Part shown: positions 16,729 through 24,841 of the stretch, piece by piece | How the letters are laid out: every line of letters starts with the position of its first letter | Numbering within the stretch: the stretch's first letter is position 1 | Source of the DNA: Terriglobia bacterium | GTDB taxonomy: Bacteria > Acidobacteriota > Terriglobia > Acidiferrales > UBA7541 | Direction of reading: 5' to 3' | Assembly (NCBI GenBank): GCA_020072765.1 | Contig: JAIQGD010000018.1 | Coordinates: 1 to 38,343, forward strand | DNA: 38,343 nt | Notes under the pieces: model-generated | Told to the model about the DNA's origin: nothing | The model's database searches: none | The model's input: only the letters and a program-made list of their open reading frames with translations | Program-made: the position numbers and the translations under genes

Positions 16729-19176
16729 CTAGTCGAAGCGGCGCAGGGTGGAGGCCATCTGGCGCAGGCGGGCGTCGACGCGGGCGAAGACGCTGCCGGT
16801 CTCGAATTTGGGCGAAGGATTGCGCCGGCCGGCGCGCACGCCGGTGAGGATTTCGATGCCCTGCTCGATGGTGGCCACGGGATAGATGTGGAAGCGGCCC
16901 TGGGCGACGGCGTCGATCACTTCATCGCGCAGCATGAGGTCCTCGGTGTTTTCGGCGGGGATGAGCACGCCCTGCGTTCCAGTGAGCCCCTTGATCTTGC
17001 AGACGTCGTAGAAGCCTTCGATTTTCTCGTTCACGCCGCCGATGGGCTGGATGTCTCCCTGCTGGTTGACCGAGCCGGTGACGGCGAGGTCCTGGCGGAT
17101 GGGGAGATCGGCGAGCGCGGAGAGCAGGGCGTAGATTTCGGTGGAGCTGGCGCTATCGCCGTCCACGCCGGAATAGGATTGCTCGAAGCAGAGGCTGGCG
17201 GATAGCGACAGCGGCTTATCCTGCGCGAAGGTGCGGCGGAGATAGCCGGAGATGATCTGCACGCCCTTGTCGTGGAAGCGGCCGCTGAGGTTGGATTCGC
17301 GCTCGACGTTGATGATGCCCACTTTGCCCAGCGCCGTGGACGCGGTGATGCGCACGGGCTTGCCGAAGGCGTAGCCGCCGATTTCCGCGACGCTCAGGCC
17401 GTTGACCTGGCCGGCGCGCCCGCCCGAGGTGTCGATGAAGATGACATTCTGCTCGATCATCTCGCGGATTTTTGTTTCCACCAGGTTATGCCGCTCGATC
17501 TTGGCGTCCAGGGCGCCACGCACGTGCGCCGAGGTGACCAGGCGATCCCCGGCGAGCCGCGCCGCGTAGGAAGCCTCGCGCGCCAGATCGGCCAAGCTGA
17601 AAAATCGCGCGGTGATCTTGCCGCGCCGTCCGGCCAGGCGGACGCCGTGTTCGAGCACGGCGGCGACGGCGGAGCGGTCGAAGTGCAGGAGCTTTTCGTC
17701 GTCGACCAGTTTGCGGAGGCGCCCGCCGTACTGGCGCAGCACGTCGTGGCTCCAGTTCATCTCCTCGTCGAACTCGACGCGCACCTTGAAAATCTTCTTG
17801 AAGTCGTCCTCGTAGTTGTAGAGCAGCTCGTACATGTCGCGGTCGCCGATCAGGATGATCTTCACGTGTATGTCGATCGGCTCGGGCTTGAGCGGCGAGG
17901 TGCTGAACGGGAAAAACATGTCGATGGGCTGGATTTCCAGCTTGCCGTGGTTGAGCGTGCGCTTCAGGGTGCGCCACACGCCGTTTTCGGTGAGCGTGTC
18001 GAGGCCGTACATCACCAGGAAGCCGCCGTCGGCGCGCAACAGCGAGCCGCCGCGCAGGTCCATGAAATCGGAGTTCCAGCCGCCGCGCGTATCGTAGCTG
18101 CGGTGCACCGTGCCGAACAGATTGGTGTAGCTGGGAATGGTCTCGAAGATCACCGGGCACTTGTCGTTTTCGCCGTGGGCCAGGATGACGTTGACGCCGT
18201 AGACGCGGAACGGATCGCGGTCGGGGCGGTCCAGGCGGGGTCCGCCGCCGCCCTCGGGCGGGGGCTGCTCTTCCTCGCCCTCGCGCTCCTTGAAAGCGTC
18301 GAGATTGTCGAGAATGTGGTGGCGCACTTCCTCGAGATATTCGGGGATCTGCGCGCCGGCGTATTTTTCCTTGAGCTCCTCGATCACGCCATCCACCAGC
18401 ACGGACGCGGCTTCCTGCTCGAGATAGCTCATCTCGCTGGCCAGCTCGCGCGACAGCGCCAGCGTGCGGCGGTAGACGACCGTGAATTCCTGCCGGAACT
18501 GGTCGTATTTCCGCTCGATTTCCTCGGCGGCGACGGTTTCCAGCTTGCCTTCCTGGACCATTTTGGGGACTTCCTCGATGGGCACCATCTGGCCCTCGAG
18601 CACGGGAAAAATTTCAGGCAGGGCCACGGCGCCCACCTGCATGCGGCCGAGCGCGAACTGTTCGCGGGCGATGCGCCGGGTGAAATCGTCCATCAGTTCC
18701 TTTTCGCGCTGCGTGAAGCGCTCGACGATGCGCGTTTTCTGGCGCTGGAAGGGATCGCCTTCGAACACCTGGGGAATGCGGCGGCGCAGGAAGTCGATGC
18801 CCGAATCGACTTCCTTCTTGAAGGCGTTGGCCATGCCGCGCGGGAGGGTGAGCAGGCGCGGCCGGTCAGTATTCTTGAAATTGTTGACGTAGCAGCGATC
18901 CGGCGCGGGCTCGATCTGCGGACGCATCTCCTCGATCATGCGCACGATCATGCCGCCGCGGCTGGTGCCGGACAGGCCGCAGACGAACAGGTTGTAGCCC
19001 GAGGCGGTCATCTCCACGCCCATGCGCAGCGCGCGCATGGCGCGCTCCTGCCCCAGGTCGCCCGAGACCGGCTCGGCCTCGGCCGTGGTGGCGAAGGGCA
19101 CGAGCGCGGGATCGCAGCTCCACCGGAGTTTTTCCGGCGGGAGGCCCGCGTGCTGCGGTTTGGAGTTTCTGGCCAT
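16729..19176 (-). CDS. Lon-like protease with AAA_32-type domain (COG1067 group)
   Basis: This 815-residue protein belongs to the Lon-related group that includes E. coli YcbZ, not classical Lon. ATG 19176 follows AGGAAAGGAACG. Residues 40-110 are the start of the ATPase core; the P-loop position (67-75) reads GLSGTSRGG, lacking the usual Lys/Arg-Thr/Ser end. A long charged coiled coil spans about 120-300, followed by a disordered EEEQPPPEGGGG linker. ADGGFLVMYGLDTL at about 380 resembles the Walker B region. The C-terminal Lon protease domain has the catalytic dyad S675 (GVDGDSASSTE) and K718 (GGVNEKIEGF). The gene lies 28 bp downstream of the AI-2E-family gene and probably shares its promoter. 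Peptidase activity is likely; ATP dependence is uncertain. Confidence 0.92.
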   Translation of the reverse strand: MARNSKPQHAGLPPEKLRWSCDPALVPFATTAEAEPVSGDLGQERAMRALRMGVEMTASGYNLFVCGLSGTSRGGMIVRMIEEMRPQIEPAPDRCYVNNFKNTDRPRLLTLPRGMANAFKKEVDSGIDFLRRRIPQVFEGDPFQRQKTRIVERFTQREKELMDDFTRRIAREQFALGRMQVGAVALPEIFPVLEGQMVPIEEVPKMVQEGKLETVAAEEIERKYDQFRQEFTVVYRRTLALSRELASEMSYLEQEAASVLVDGVIEELKEKYAGAQIPEYLEEVRHHILDNLDAFKEREGEEEQPPPEGGGGPRLDRPDRDPFRVYGVNVILAHGENDKCPVIFETIPSYTNLFGTVHRSYDTRGGWNSDFMDLRGGSLLRADGGFLVMYGLDTLTENGVWRTLKRTLNHGKLEIQPIDMFFPFSTSPLKPEPIDIHVKIILIGDRDMYELLYNYEDDFKKIFKVRVEFDEEMNWSHDVLRQYGGRLRKLVDDEKLLHFDRSAVAAVLEHGVRLAGRRGKITARFFSLADLAREASYAARLAGDRLVTSAHVRGALDAKIERHNLVETKIREMIEQNVIFIDTSGGRAGQVNGLSVAEIGGYAFGKPVRITASTALGKVGIINVERESNLSGRFHDKGVQIISGYLRRTFAQDKPLSLSASLCFEQSYSGVDGDSASSTEIYALLSALADLPIRQDLAVTGSVNQQGDIQPIGGVNEKIEGFYDVCKIKGLTGTQGVLIPAENTEDLMLRDEVIDAVAQGRFHIYPVATIEQGIEILTGVRAGRRNPSPKFETGSVFARVDARLRQMASTLRRFD

Positions 19177-19204
19177 CGTTCCTTTCCTGATGTGGCGCGG
19201 GCCG

Positions 19205-20296
19205 CTACTCTAGCACGGCTCCCGCATTCTTCCCACCCGCCGGGGGCGAGTTGTTTCCGCCGGACAGCGGGGGCTTATACAAATCCAGCAGCGTGGCCGC
19301 CATCGCTACGATAATCGGCCCCAGGACCACGCCCAGCAGCCCAAAGACGCTCAGCCCGCCCAGCAGGCCGATGAACACCAGCAGCCCGTTCATTTCGGAA
19401 CGCCCGCTGATGAACCACGGCCTCACGACATTATCCACCATCCCCACGATGATGGCGCAAAACGCGGCGAAAAGAATTCCGCGCACGATGTGGCCGCCCA
19501 GCATCAGCCCGATCGAAGCGGGAACCCAGATCAGGGCGGAGCCGAAAAACGGGACGAGCGAGAGGAAGCCCATCATCACGCCCCAGAAAATCGGCGCGGG
19601 GACGCCGGCCACCGCCAGGGCCAGTCCACCCAGCGCCCCGTGCGCGGCGCCCGCGACGAAACTCGAGGTGACGCCGGCGAAGATGAGTTCGCGCGAGTCT
19701 TCCAGCAAGCGGTCGCGCTGCGGCGCCTCGAAGGGCAGCAGTTGGCGCAGCCGCTCGATGATCGCGTGGCCGTCGCGAAACAGATAGTACATGGCCAGGA
19801 TGGTCACGGTGAGATCGAGCAGGAATTCGGCGGCATGCCGGACGATGGCTCCCAGGCGCCCGGCCAGGAACTGCGCGGCCTGTTCGCCGTAGCGCCGGAT
19901 GGATGCCGACAGCTCGGCCGGGCTCAGCTCCGGGAAATGAGCCTGGAGTTGCGTCCACAGGCGATTGACCCAGGCGAAGTGGCCGGCGGCCACCTGGAGT
20001 TGCAGGGACTGCGCGGCTTGCACGCCCTGGCGGGCGAACACGAAGCCGATGAAGAGGGCCGGCACGATCAGAATGAGCGTCACGCCCACGGTGCTGGCGA
20101 GCGCCGCCGTCGAGGGTCCCCAGCGCCGCGCCAGCCGCTCGTAGGCCGGATAGCAGACGACCACCAGCACGCCGGCCCACGCCAGCGCCGCCAGAAACGG
20201 CGCGAAGATTACGTAGACCAGATACACCAGCAGCAGGATGATGCCGTACAACAGCGCGCCGCCCAGCGGCGTCCGCGAATTTTGCCCGGTCGTCAT
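19205..20296 (-). CDS. AI-2E-family (PerM/YdiK-like) membrane transporter
   Basis: This polytopic inner-membrane protein of 363 residues belongs to the AI-2E exporter superfamily. Hydrophobic segments cluster near the N-terminus (ALLYGIILLLVYLVYVIFAPFLAAL, then TLILIVPALFIGFVFA) and in the C-terminal half (FVAGAAHGALGGLALAVAGV, PIFWGVMMGFLSLVPFFGSALIWVPASIGLML, GLLVFIGLLGGLSVFGLLGVVLGPIIVAM). A periplasmic or cytosolic helical region lies between (about 95-160). The motif FFGSALIWVPA and the GVLGxxxxLGPIxxA-type ending are typical. The family name does not prove autoinducer export; many members carry other substrates or ions. It is the first gene of an operon with the Lon-like protease, from a promoter at 20329-20357. 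Confidence 0.93.
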   Translation of the reverse strand: MTTGQNSRTPLGGALLYGIILLLVYLVYVIFAPFLAALAWAGVLVVVCYPAYERLARRWGPSTAALASTVGVTLILIVPALFIGFVFARQGVQAAQSLQLQVAAGHFAWVNRLWTQLQAHFPELSPAELSASIRRYGEQAAQFLAGRLGAIVRHAAEFLLDLTVTILAMYYLFRDGHAIIERLRQLLPFEAPQRDRLLEDSRELIFAGVTSSFVAGAAHGALGGLALAVAGVPAPIFWGVMMGFLSLVPFFGSALIWVPASIGLMLGGHIVRGILFAAFCAIIVGMVDNVVRPWFISGRSEMNGLLVFIGLLGGLSVFGLLGVVLGPIIVAMAATLLDLYKPPLSGGNNSPPAGGKNAGAVLE

Positions 20297-20328
20297 AGGG
20301 GCCTGCTTCCTCCATTCCAGCTAGGAGA

Positions 20329-20357
20329 CTGATAGTGGCAATTCGCGCTTTTGTCAA
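20329..20357 (-). promoter_or_regulatory. Sigma-70-type promoter for the AI-2E/Lon operon
   Basis: On the minus strand a consensus TTGACA (20352-20357) is separated by 17 bp from TATCAG (20329-20334), about 33-38 bases upstream of the AI-2E-family start at 20296. The -10 differs from TATAAT at two positions. Confidence 0.65.
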
Positions 20358-20396
20358 CTTCGGATGCGCACCACGAGGCCGGGCACGCCGCGCGAA

Positions 20397-20405
20397 TGTT
20401 ATACT
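20397..20405 (+). promoter_or_regulatory. Extended -10 promoter for the small CxxC gene
   Basis: TGTTATACT (20397-20405) fits an extended -10 (TGnTATAAT-like) with one mismatch in the hexamer. No good -35 lies 17 bp upstream, as is common for extended -10 promoters. It ends 29 bases before the ATG at 20434. Confidence 0.5.
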
Positions 20406-20433
20406 GGGCGCGGTTTTTGACCAGGGGAGGGCC

Positions 20434-20592
20434 ATGCCCGATCCAGCTTGCCGGCACGCGCGCACGCGCCTGATTGCTCGCGACGACGACGCGCAGTATG
20501 TGGAATGCCTCGACTGCGGCAAGATCCTCGAGGCGGGAGAACTGAAGAACAACGAAGGCCCCGGCTTCGGCGAATCCCTCTCCGACGCCTGA
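20434..20592 (+). CDS. Small CxxC protein, 52 residues
   Basis: This short gene starts at ATG 20434 after a good AGGGGAGG site and within range of the extended -10 at 20397. The product begins MPDPACRHARTRLIARDDDAQ and has a CLDCGK knuckle that, together with Cys6 and His8, makes a plausible four-ligand zinc site, as in other small Cx(1)H...CxxC proteins. The Asp-rich turn and YVECLDCGKILEAGEL resemble short ribosome- or enzyme-associated zinc proteins. I do not recognise a named family. The open frame extends upstream to 20335, but that part lies over the divergent promoters and is not believed to be coding. Confidence 0.65.
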   Translation: MPDPACRHARTRLIARDDDAQYVECLDCGKILEAGELKNNEGPGFGESLSDA

Positions 20593-20840
20593 CGGGTTGC
20601 GCAAGAAGCCAGTGCAGGGCCTCAGAAGCGGAAACCCCTCGCGACAGCGCCGGATTCGCGGCGGAGTTGAACCCCTCCCTTCCACCCCAAAGCATCCTGT
20701 CAGAAAACTGGATTGTCGCTTCATTCTGAATCCCCACTGGTCTGGCTGGCGAAGCCCCCCGCCGCCAGATGTGGAGTATCGCTAGCGTGAAGTGGCGTTT
20801 TGAGTTACGCTCGGCGACTCGGGCGGGAGCGTTTGCCAAA

Positions 20841-22382
20841 ATGCTCTTCAAAACCTACAGCGCCGCGGTGTTCGGGATCGACGCCTACCTCGTCGAAGTC
20901 GAGGTGGACGTGAGCCCGAGTTTTCAGGGCAGCTTCAACGTGGTGGGCCTGCCGGACCTGGCCGTCAAGGAAAGCCGCGAGCGCATCAAATCGGCGCTGC
21001 GCAACTGCGGGTTCGATTTTCCCTTGCAACAGGCGGTGACCGTCAATCTGGCGCCGGCCGACATCCGCAAGGAAGGTTCGGCGTTTGATCTGCCAATGGC
21101 GCTGGGCGTTCTGGGATGCCAGGGGACGTTCTTCGGGAAAATTCTCGGCGCCTACGTGTTTTTGGGCGAGCTGTCGCTGGACGGAGGCGTGCGGCCGGTG
21201 CGCGGGGCGCTTTCGGCGGCGCTGGCGGCGCGGGAGCGCGGCATCCGCAACGTGATCGTGCCGGAAGCCAACGCGCGGGAGGCCGCGGTGGTCGAAGGGA
21301 TTCAGGTGTTCGCGGTGAAATCGCTGCCGCAGGCCGCCGACCTGATCAACGCGCCCGAGTCGTTCCGGCCGGTGGAAGTGGACGCCTCCGAGATGCTGGC
21401 CGAGGCCAGCCAGTACGCCGTCGATCTGCGCGACGTGCGCGGGCAGATGTCCGCCAAGCGCGCGCTCGAAGTGGCCTGCGCGGGCAGCCACAACATCCTG
21501 CTCATCGGTCCGCCGGGCGCGGGCAAGACCATGCTGGCCAAGCGGATTCCCACGATTCTGCCGCCGATGTCGCTCGAGGAGGCCATCGAGACGACGCGCA
21601 TTCACAGCGTGGCGGGGCTGCTCGACGACGCGCGCGGGCTGATCGGCACCCGCCCCTTCCGCTCGCCGCACCACACCATCAGCGACGCCGGGCTGATCGG
21701 CGGGGGCGCCATCCCACGCCCAGGGGAAGTTTCGCTGGGGCACAACGGCGTGCTTTTCCTCGACGAACTCCCGGAATTCCAGCGCAACGTGCTCGAGGTG
21801 ATGCGCCAGCCGCTCGAGGACGGCTGCGTGACCATCGCCCGCGCGGCGCTCTCGGTCAGTTTTCCCTCGCGGTTCATGCTGGCGGCGGCCATGAATCCGT
21901 GTCCCTGCGGTTTTTTCGGCGATCCCACGCGCGAGTGCCACTGCTCGCCCACGCAGATCCAGCGCTACGTCTCGAAGATTTCCGGGCCGCTGCTGGACCG
22001 CATCGACATCCACATCGAAGTGCCGGCGGTGAAGTACAAGGAGTTGCGCGGCGAAGCCGAGGTGGAAAGTTCGGCCAGCGTGCGCACCCGCGTGTTGCGC
22101 GCCCGCCAGACTCAGCTGGCCCGCTACCGGGGGGAAAAGAGCCTCTACGCCAACGCCCAGATGCCCCCCAAGCTGCTCCGCAAGGAGTGCGCCATTTCTC
22201 CCGAGGGCGAAAAGCTGCTGGAGACCGCCATCCAGCGCCTGGGCCTTTCCGCGCGCGCCCACGACCGCATCCTCAAGGTTTCCCGCACCATTGCCGATCT
22301 GGAAGATGCAGCCACGATCGCGCCGAAGCACCTGAGCGAGGCCATCCAGTACCGCACGCTGGACCGCACCTACTGGGCGTGA
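20841..22382 (+). CDS. comM: ComM/YifB Mg-chelatase-like AAA+ ATPase
   Basis: ComM is a hexameric AAA+ helicase that promotes branch migration when transformed DNA integrates; many non-competent bacteria also carry it (YifB). ATG 20841 starts the conserved [25 protein letters not shown]. The 513 residues comprise an N-terminal Lon-like S5 fold domain (1-170; [20 protein letters not shown]), a P-loop GPPGAGKT (223-230), Walker B FLDELPEF (about 315), the Cys-rich [20 protein letters not shown] loop, and the C-terminal Mg_chelatase_C part ([22 protein letters not shown]). All expected motifs are intact. No other competence genes are in the window. Confidence 0.95.
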   Translation: MLFKTYSAAVFGIDAYLVEVEVDVSPSFQGSFNVVGLPDLAVKESRERIKSALRNCGFDFPLQQAVTVNLAPADIRKEGSAFDLPMALGVLGCQGTFFGKILGAYVFLGELSLDGGVRPVRGALSAALAARERGIRNVIVPEANAREAAVVEGIQVFAVKSLPQAADLINAPESFRPVEVDASEMLAEASQYAVDLRDVRGQMSAKRALEVACAGSHNILLIGPPGAGKTMLAKRIPTILPPMSLEEAIETTRIHSVAGLLDDARGLIGTRPFRSPHHTISDAGLIGGGAIPRPGEVSLGHNGVLFLDELPEFQRNVLEVMRQPLEDGCVTIARAALSVSFPSRFMLAAAMNPCPCGFFGDPTRECHCSPTQIQRYVSKISGPLLDRIDIHIEVPAVKYKELRGEAEVESSASVRTRVLRARQTQLARYRGEKSLYANAQMPPKLLRKECAISPEGEKLLETAIQRLGLSARAHDRILKVSRTIADLEDAATIAPKHLSEAIQYRTLDRTYWA

Positions 22383-22584
22383 GCCGCCGGAAGACGTTTC
22401 GTGGAAGGCCGCAGGCCATGGAGGGAGGACAGCCGGAGCCGCATGAATTGCTTCAATCAGGCAAGTTGGCACGCGGACGGCCAGTGCTGGAAATTCGACG
22501 CGGGCAGACAAACATTGACGTTGAGGCCGGGGCTATGGTACCCCATTACGGGCAAAATCGTTCCCCGGAGCTCCTGCACCCGAG

Positions 22585-23043
22585 ATGGCGGCCGCAACGC
22601 AACGTATGGAAGTCACGCTGGCCACGGCGCTGGAAAGCGTGGACCTTGCCGAAAGCATTGTCACGCGGGTGGCCAAGACCGCGGGCTTTGACGAAGAGGA
22701 AGTGCACAAGCTGGGCATCGCGGTGCGCGAAGGCGTCGTCAACGCCTACAACTACGGCAACCAGCAGGACCCGCGCAAGAAGATCCACCTGGAGATCGAG
22801 TTCGAGCCGGAACGCATGATCGTGCACGTGGCCGACGAGGGCACGGGCTTCGAGCTGGGTGAAGTGCCCGACCCGCTGGCCGAGGAAAATCTGATGCGGA
22901 CGTCGGGCCGGGGGCTGTTCCTGATGCGCGCGTTCCTGGATGAACTCACGGTGCGGCGCGGGGCGGCCGGCGGCGCGGAATTGGTGATGTCGAAGAAGCT
23001 CCCGCGCAACGCCGCGGGCCACGGCCGGGCGCGGGACGAGTAG
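22585..23043 (+). CDS. Anti-sigma factor / RsbW-type serine kinase
   Basis: This 152-residue protein has a GHKL-type (HATPase_c_2) fold. The N-box has E and N in REGVVNAYNYG, the G1 box reads VADEGTGFEL, and the G2 box TSGRGLFLMRAFLDEL. In RsbW/SpoIIAB-like systems this kinase binds a sigma factor and phosphorylates its antagonist. ATG 22585 has only a weak ribosome site (GGAGCTCC region); downstream residues start directly with the fold (EVTLATALESVDLAESIV). The partner STAS gene follows after 26 bases. No sigma factor, RsbU-type phosphatase or RsbX is nearby, so the controlled regulator must be elsewhere. Kinase activity on the neighbour is inferred from family and order. Confidence 0.85.
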   Translation: MAAATQRMEVTLATALESVDLAESIVTRVAKTAGFDEEEVHKLGIAVREGVVNAYNYGNQQDPRKKIHLEIEFEPERMIVHVADEGTGFELGEVPDPLAEENLMRTSGRGLFLMRAFLDELTVRRGAAGGAELVMSKKLPRNAAGHGRARDE

Positions 23044-23069
23044 ACAAGATATGGCCGGGCGAGGATTCG

Positions 23070-23414
23070 ATGCTGCTACAGGGGACATGCCGCGAAGTGG
23101 GTGAGGTGGCCGTCGTCGACTTCAGCGGCAAGATCACCCTCGGTGAAGGCAGCGCCACGCTGCGGCACACCATCCGCGAACTGATCCAAGCAGGACGTCG
23201 CAAGATCCTTCTGAATCTCGAAGACGTCGACTACATCGACAGCGCCGGCCTGGGCGAGCTGGCGGGCGGCTGCATGGCGGCGCGCAAGGCCGGGGGTGAA
23301 CTCAAGCTGGTCAATCTCACCCGCAGAGTCAGTGACCTGCTGCAGATCGCCCGGCTGTTCAGCGTGTTTGACGTGCAGGCCGACGAGGCCGCCGCCCTCC
23401 GCAGTTTCCGCTGA
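23070..23414 (+). CDS. STAS-domain anti-sigma factor antagonist (RsbV/SpoIIAA-like)
   Basis: This single-domain STAS protein has 114 residues. The phosphorylatable Ser is S58 in the signature YIDSAGLGELAG. The preceding GRRKILLNLEDVDY and the following GGELKLVNLTRRVSDLLQIARLFSVFDV match the family throughout. In related systems the unphosphorylated form binds the kinase and frees the sigma factor. It lies 26 bases after the RsbW-like gene, so both form a partner-switching pair. ATG 23070 is preceded by AGGATTCG. The 325-bp gap that follows carries the candidate parS site and the cold-shock leader. Confidence 0.87.
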   Translation: MLLQGTCREVGEVAVVDFSGKITLGEGSATLRHTIRELIQAGRRKILLNLEDVDYIDSAGLGELAGGCMAARKAGGELKLVNLTRRVSDLLQIARLFSVFDVQADEAAALRSFR

Positions 23415-23739
23415 AGTTTCCCAGACATGCTGCCCGGCGCCGGGCTTCCGGGGCCAAAATCCCTAACGAAAACAGGGACTTACGGGCAGAGCCGCGCCTT
23501 TTGCCCATCGCGCGGTGGTCCGGCGTGTTCCACGTGAAACCGCCCGCGGACTGGCGCCCGGTGTTTACCGTCTCCGGCTCTGGACACCGAATATGGGTTT
23601 GTGATAACAATTCCGCCGCTGAGGCGGTGTTGTAATCCTGTGGGGGAGTGCGCGCCCTGCGTCCAACGGGGTGCGGTGTGCTACCGACCGGCGTTACAAC
23701 CACCTGAATCGGGAAATCACTTGCAGAGGAGTAGCACCG
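23415..23739. other. 325-bp intergenic region: parS candidate and cold-shock leader
   Basis: This gap lies between the STAS gene and the cold-shock gene. It contains a hairpin GCCCG-GCGC-CGGGC near 23430-23450, the parS-like 16-mer (23526-23541), a CCGCC/GGCGG hairpin around 23613-23627, and complementary segments 23626-23635 (GGTGTTGTAA) and 23694-23704 (TTACAACCACC), which pair with one bulge. A long structured 5' leader is usual for cold-shock mRNAs. The promoter was not identified with confidence. Confidence 0.6.
23526..23541. promoter_or_regulatory. Candidate parS (ParB/Spo0J binding site)
   Basis: TGTTCCACGTGAAACC matches the widely conserved bacterial parS consensus TGTTNCACGTGAAACA at all but the last base. 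The CACGTG core and the flanking GTT/AAC arms are intact. It lies in non-coding DNA between the STAS and cold-shock genes. parS sites cluster near the replication origin in most bacteria, so this hints at an origin-proximal location. No parA or parB gene is in the window and only one copy was seen. Confidence 0.72.
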
Positions 23740-23946
23740 TTGGCTCGAGAACAGGGTGTGGTGAAGTGGTTCAATGCGTCGAAGGGATATGGGTTCATTC
23801 AACGCCAGTCGGGAGAAGACGTTTTCGTTCACTTCTCGGCCATCCAGATGGATGGCTACAAGTCGCTGAACGAAGGCCAGCTGGTGGAATTTGAGGTCCG
23901 CCAGGGACCCAAAGGCTATCAGGCGGAAGGCGTCACCAAGGTCTAG
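23740..23946 (+). CDS. Cold-shock domain protein (CspA family)
   Basis: This 68-residue single cold-shock domain binds single-stranded RNA and DNA and acts as an RNA chaperone. TTG 23740 is the start: it follows AGAGGAG by 7 bases and gives [20 protein letters not shown], the standard N-terminus. The open frame to 23671 is part of the leader. RNP1 is KGYGFI and RNP2 is VFVHF. Two Gln-rich steps and ending EGVTKV are normal. A terminator lies 14 bases after the stop, so it is likely monocistronic with a long structured leader. It is not possible to say from sequence whether it is cold-inducible. Confidence 0.95.
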   Translation: MAREQGVVKWFNASKGYGFIQRQSGEDVFVHFSAIQMDGYKSLNEGQLVEFEVRQGPKGYQAEGVTKV

Positions 23947-23960
23947 CACGCGGCAGGCGG

Positions 23961-23998
23961 GGCCCCGTTCCGCGGTTCCGGGACGGGGTCTTTTCTTC
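23961..23998 (+). terminator. Rho-independent terminator of the cold-shock gene
   Basis: CCCCGTTCC (23963-23971) pairs with GGGACGGGG (23980-23988, one G-U pair, 8-base loop), extended by an outer G-C at 23961/23990, and is followed by TTTTCTT. It begins 14 bases past the stop codon at 23946. Confidence 0.85.
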
Positions 23999-24118
23999 CG
24001 CGTTGCGGTGTTGGGCGCAGGCCCGGGGCGAGCGTTGGAAGTGTGTCCGCGCTGCGCTCGGGCGAGCTCTTTGTGGTAGCATCATGGTGATACGGTTATC
24101 TTTCCCCGAGGTGCATTC

Positions 24119-24832
24119 TTGACGCAGCATATTTCCCGCAAGGAACTGAAAACGGACGAGGTGCGCCAGACGCTGGCGCACGGCGCCGAGGCCGTCCTGT
24201 CGCATCAGCAACTCTTCCTGTACCTCGGGGTCGTGGCGGTGGTCGTCGCCCTGGGCGTTTTCGGGTGGGGGGCGTATATCCAGCGGCAGACGGTGAAGGC
24301 TTCGGCGGCCTTCGACAGCGCGATGAAGGTTTTCCAGACTCCCGTGGGCGCCCCGACGGCGCCGGGCGAGGTCACCTACACCGATCCCCAGAAGAAATTC
24401 GCCGAAGCGGAGAAGAAATTCGTGGAAGTCGCCGCGCAATATCCGCGCACGCGCCCCGGAGAGCTGGCGCGCTATTACGCCGCGCTGAGCGTCGAGGAAC
24501 TGGACAAGAACGACGACGCCAAGAAGTGGCTCCAGGGCCTGGTGGGCAGCAAGGACGAGGAAGTGGCGGCCCTGGCGCAATTCAAGCTCGCGCAGGTTGA
24601 GGAGCGCCTGGGCCACGGGGACGAGGCCGTCCGGCTCTACCAGCAGCTGATGGCCAAGCCCACCGCGCTGGTGCCCAAACCGATCGTGATGCTGGCGCTG
24701 GCGCAGCACTTCAGCGAGAAGAATCCCGCCGAGGCGGCCAAGCTGTACGGGCAGGTGAAGTCGGAATATCCCGATACGCCCAGCGCCGAACAGGCCGAAC
24801 AGGCACTCGCGCTGCTGCCCGGCAAGTCGTGA
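24119..24832 (+). CDS. Membrane-anchored TPR protein (YfgM-like)
   Basis: The 237-residue product starts at TTG 24119, six bases after GAGGTG. Residues 1-30 are a charged cytoplasmic tail (SRKELKTDEVRQTLAHG) and 31-54 form one membrane helix (LFLYLGVVAVVVALGVFGWGAYI). The rest is periplasmic with TPR-type helices: FAEAEKKFVEVAAQYPRTRPGELARYYAALS, EEVAALAQFKLAQVEERLG and the C-terminal AAKLYGQVKSEYPDTPSAEQAEQAL. This matches the tetratricopeptide proteins of the YfgM/BamD-like group that help secreted proteins mature. It is followed by the dGTPase-like gene after 9 bases, probably in one transcript. The specific partner is unknown. Confidence 0.85.
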   Translation: MTQHISRKELKTDEVRQTLAHGAEAVLSHQQLFLYLGVVAVVVALGVFGWGAYIQRQTVKASAAFDSAMKVFQTPVGAPTAPGEVTYTDPQKKFAEAEKKFVEVAAQYPRTRPGELARYYAALSVEELDKNDDAKKWLQGLVGSKDEEVAALAQFKLAQVEERLGHGDEAVRLYQQLMAKPTALVPKPIVMLALAQHFSEKNPAEAAKLYGQVKSEYPDTPSAEQAEQALALLPGKS

Positions 24833-24841
24833 GCGGCGCGC

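Noticed and set aside
17272-19314. 680-codon plus-strand open frame over the Lon-like gene
   Set aside because: Mirror of a real gene with intact catalytic dyad; no domain.
19205-20296. Quorum-sensing (AI-2) system
   Set aside because: Family name alone; no luxS or lsr genes in the window and most members have other roles.
20805-22511. 568-codon minus-strand frame over comM
   Set aside because: Antisense shadow; the plus strand carries all comM motifs.
23596-23613. TTGTGATAACAATTCC resembling part of the lac operator
   Set aside because: Only part of one half of the site matches and no LacI-type regulator is nearby; coincidence.
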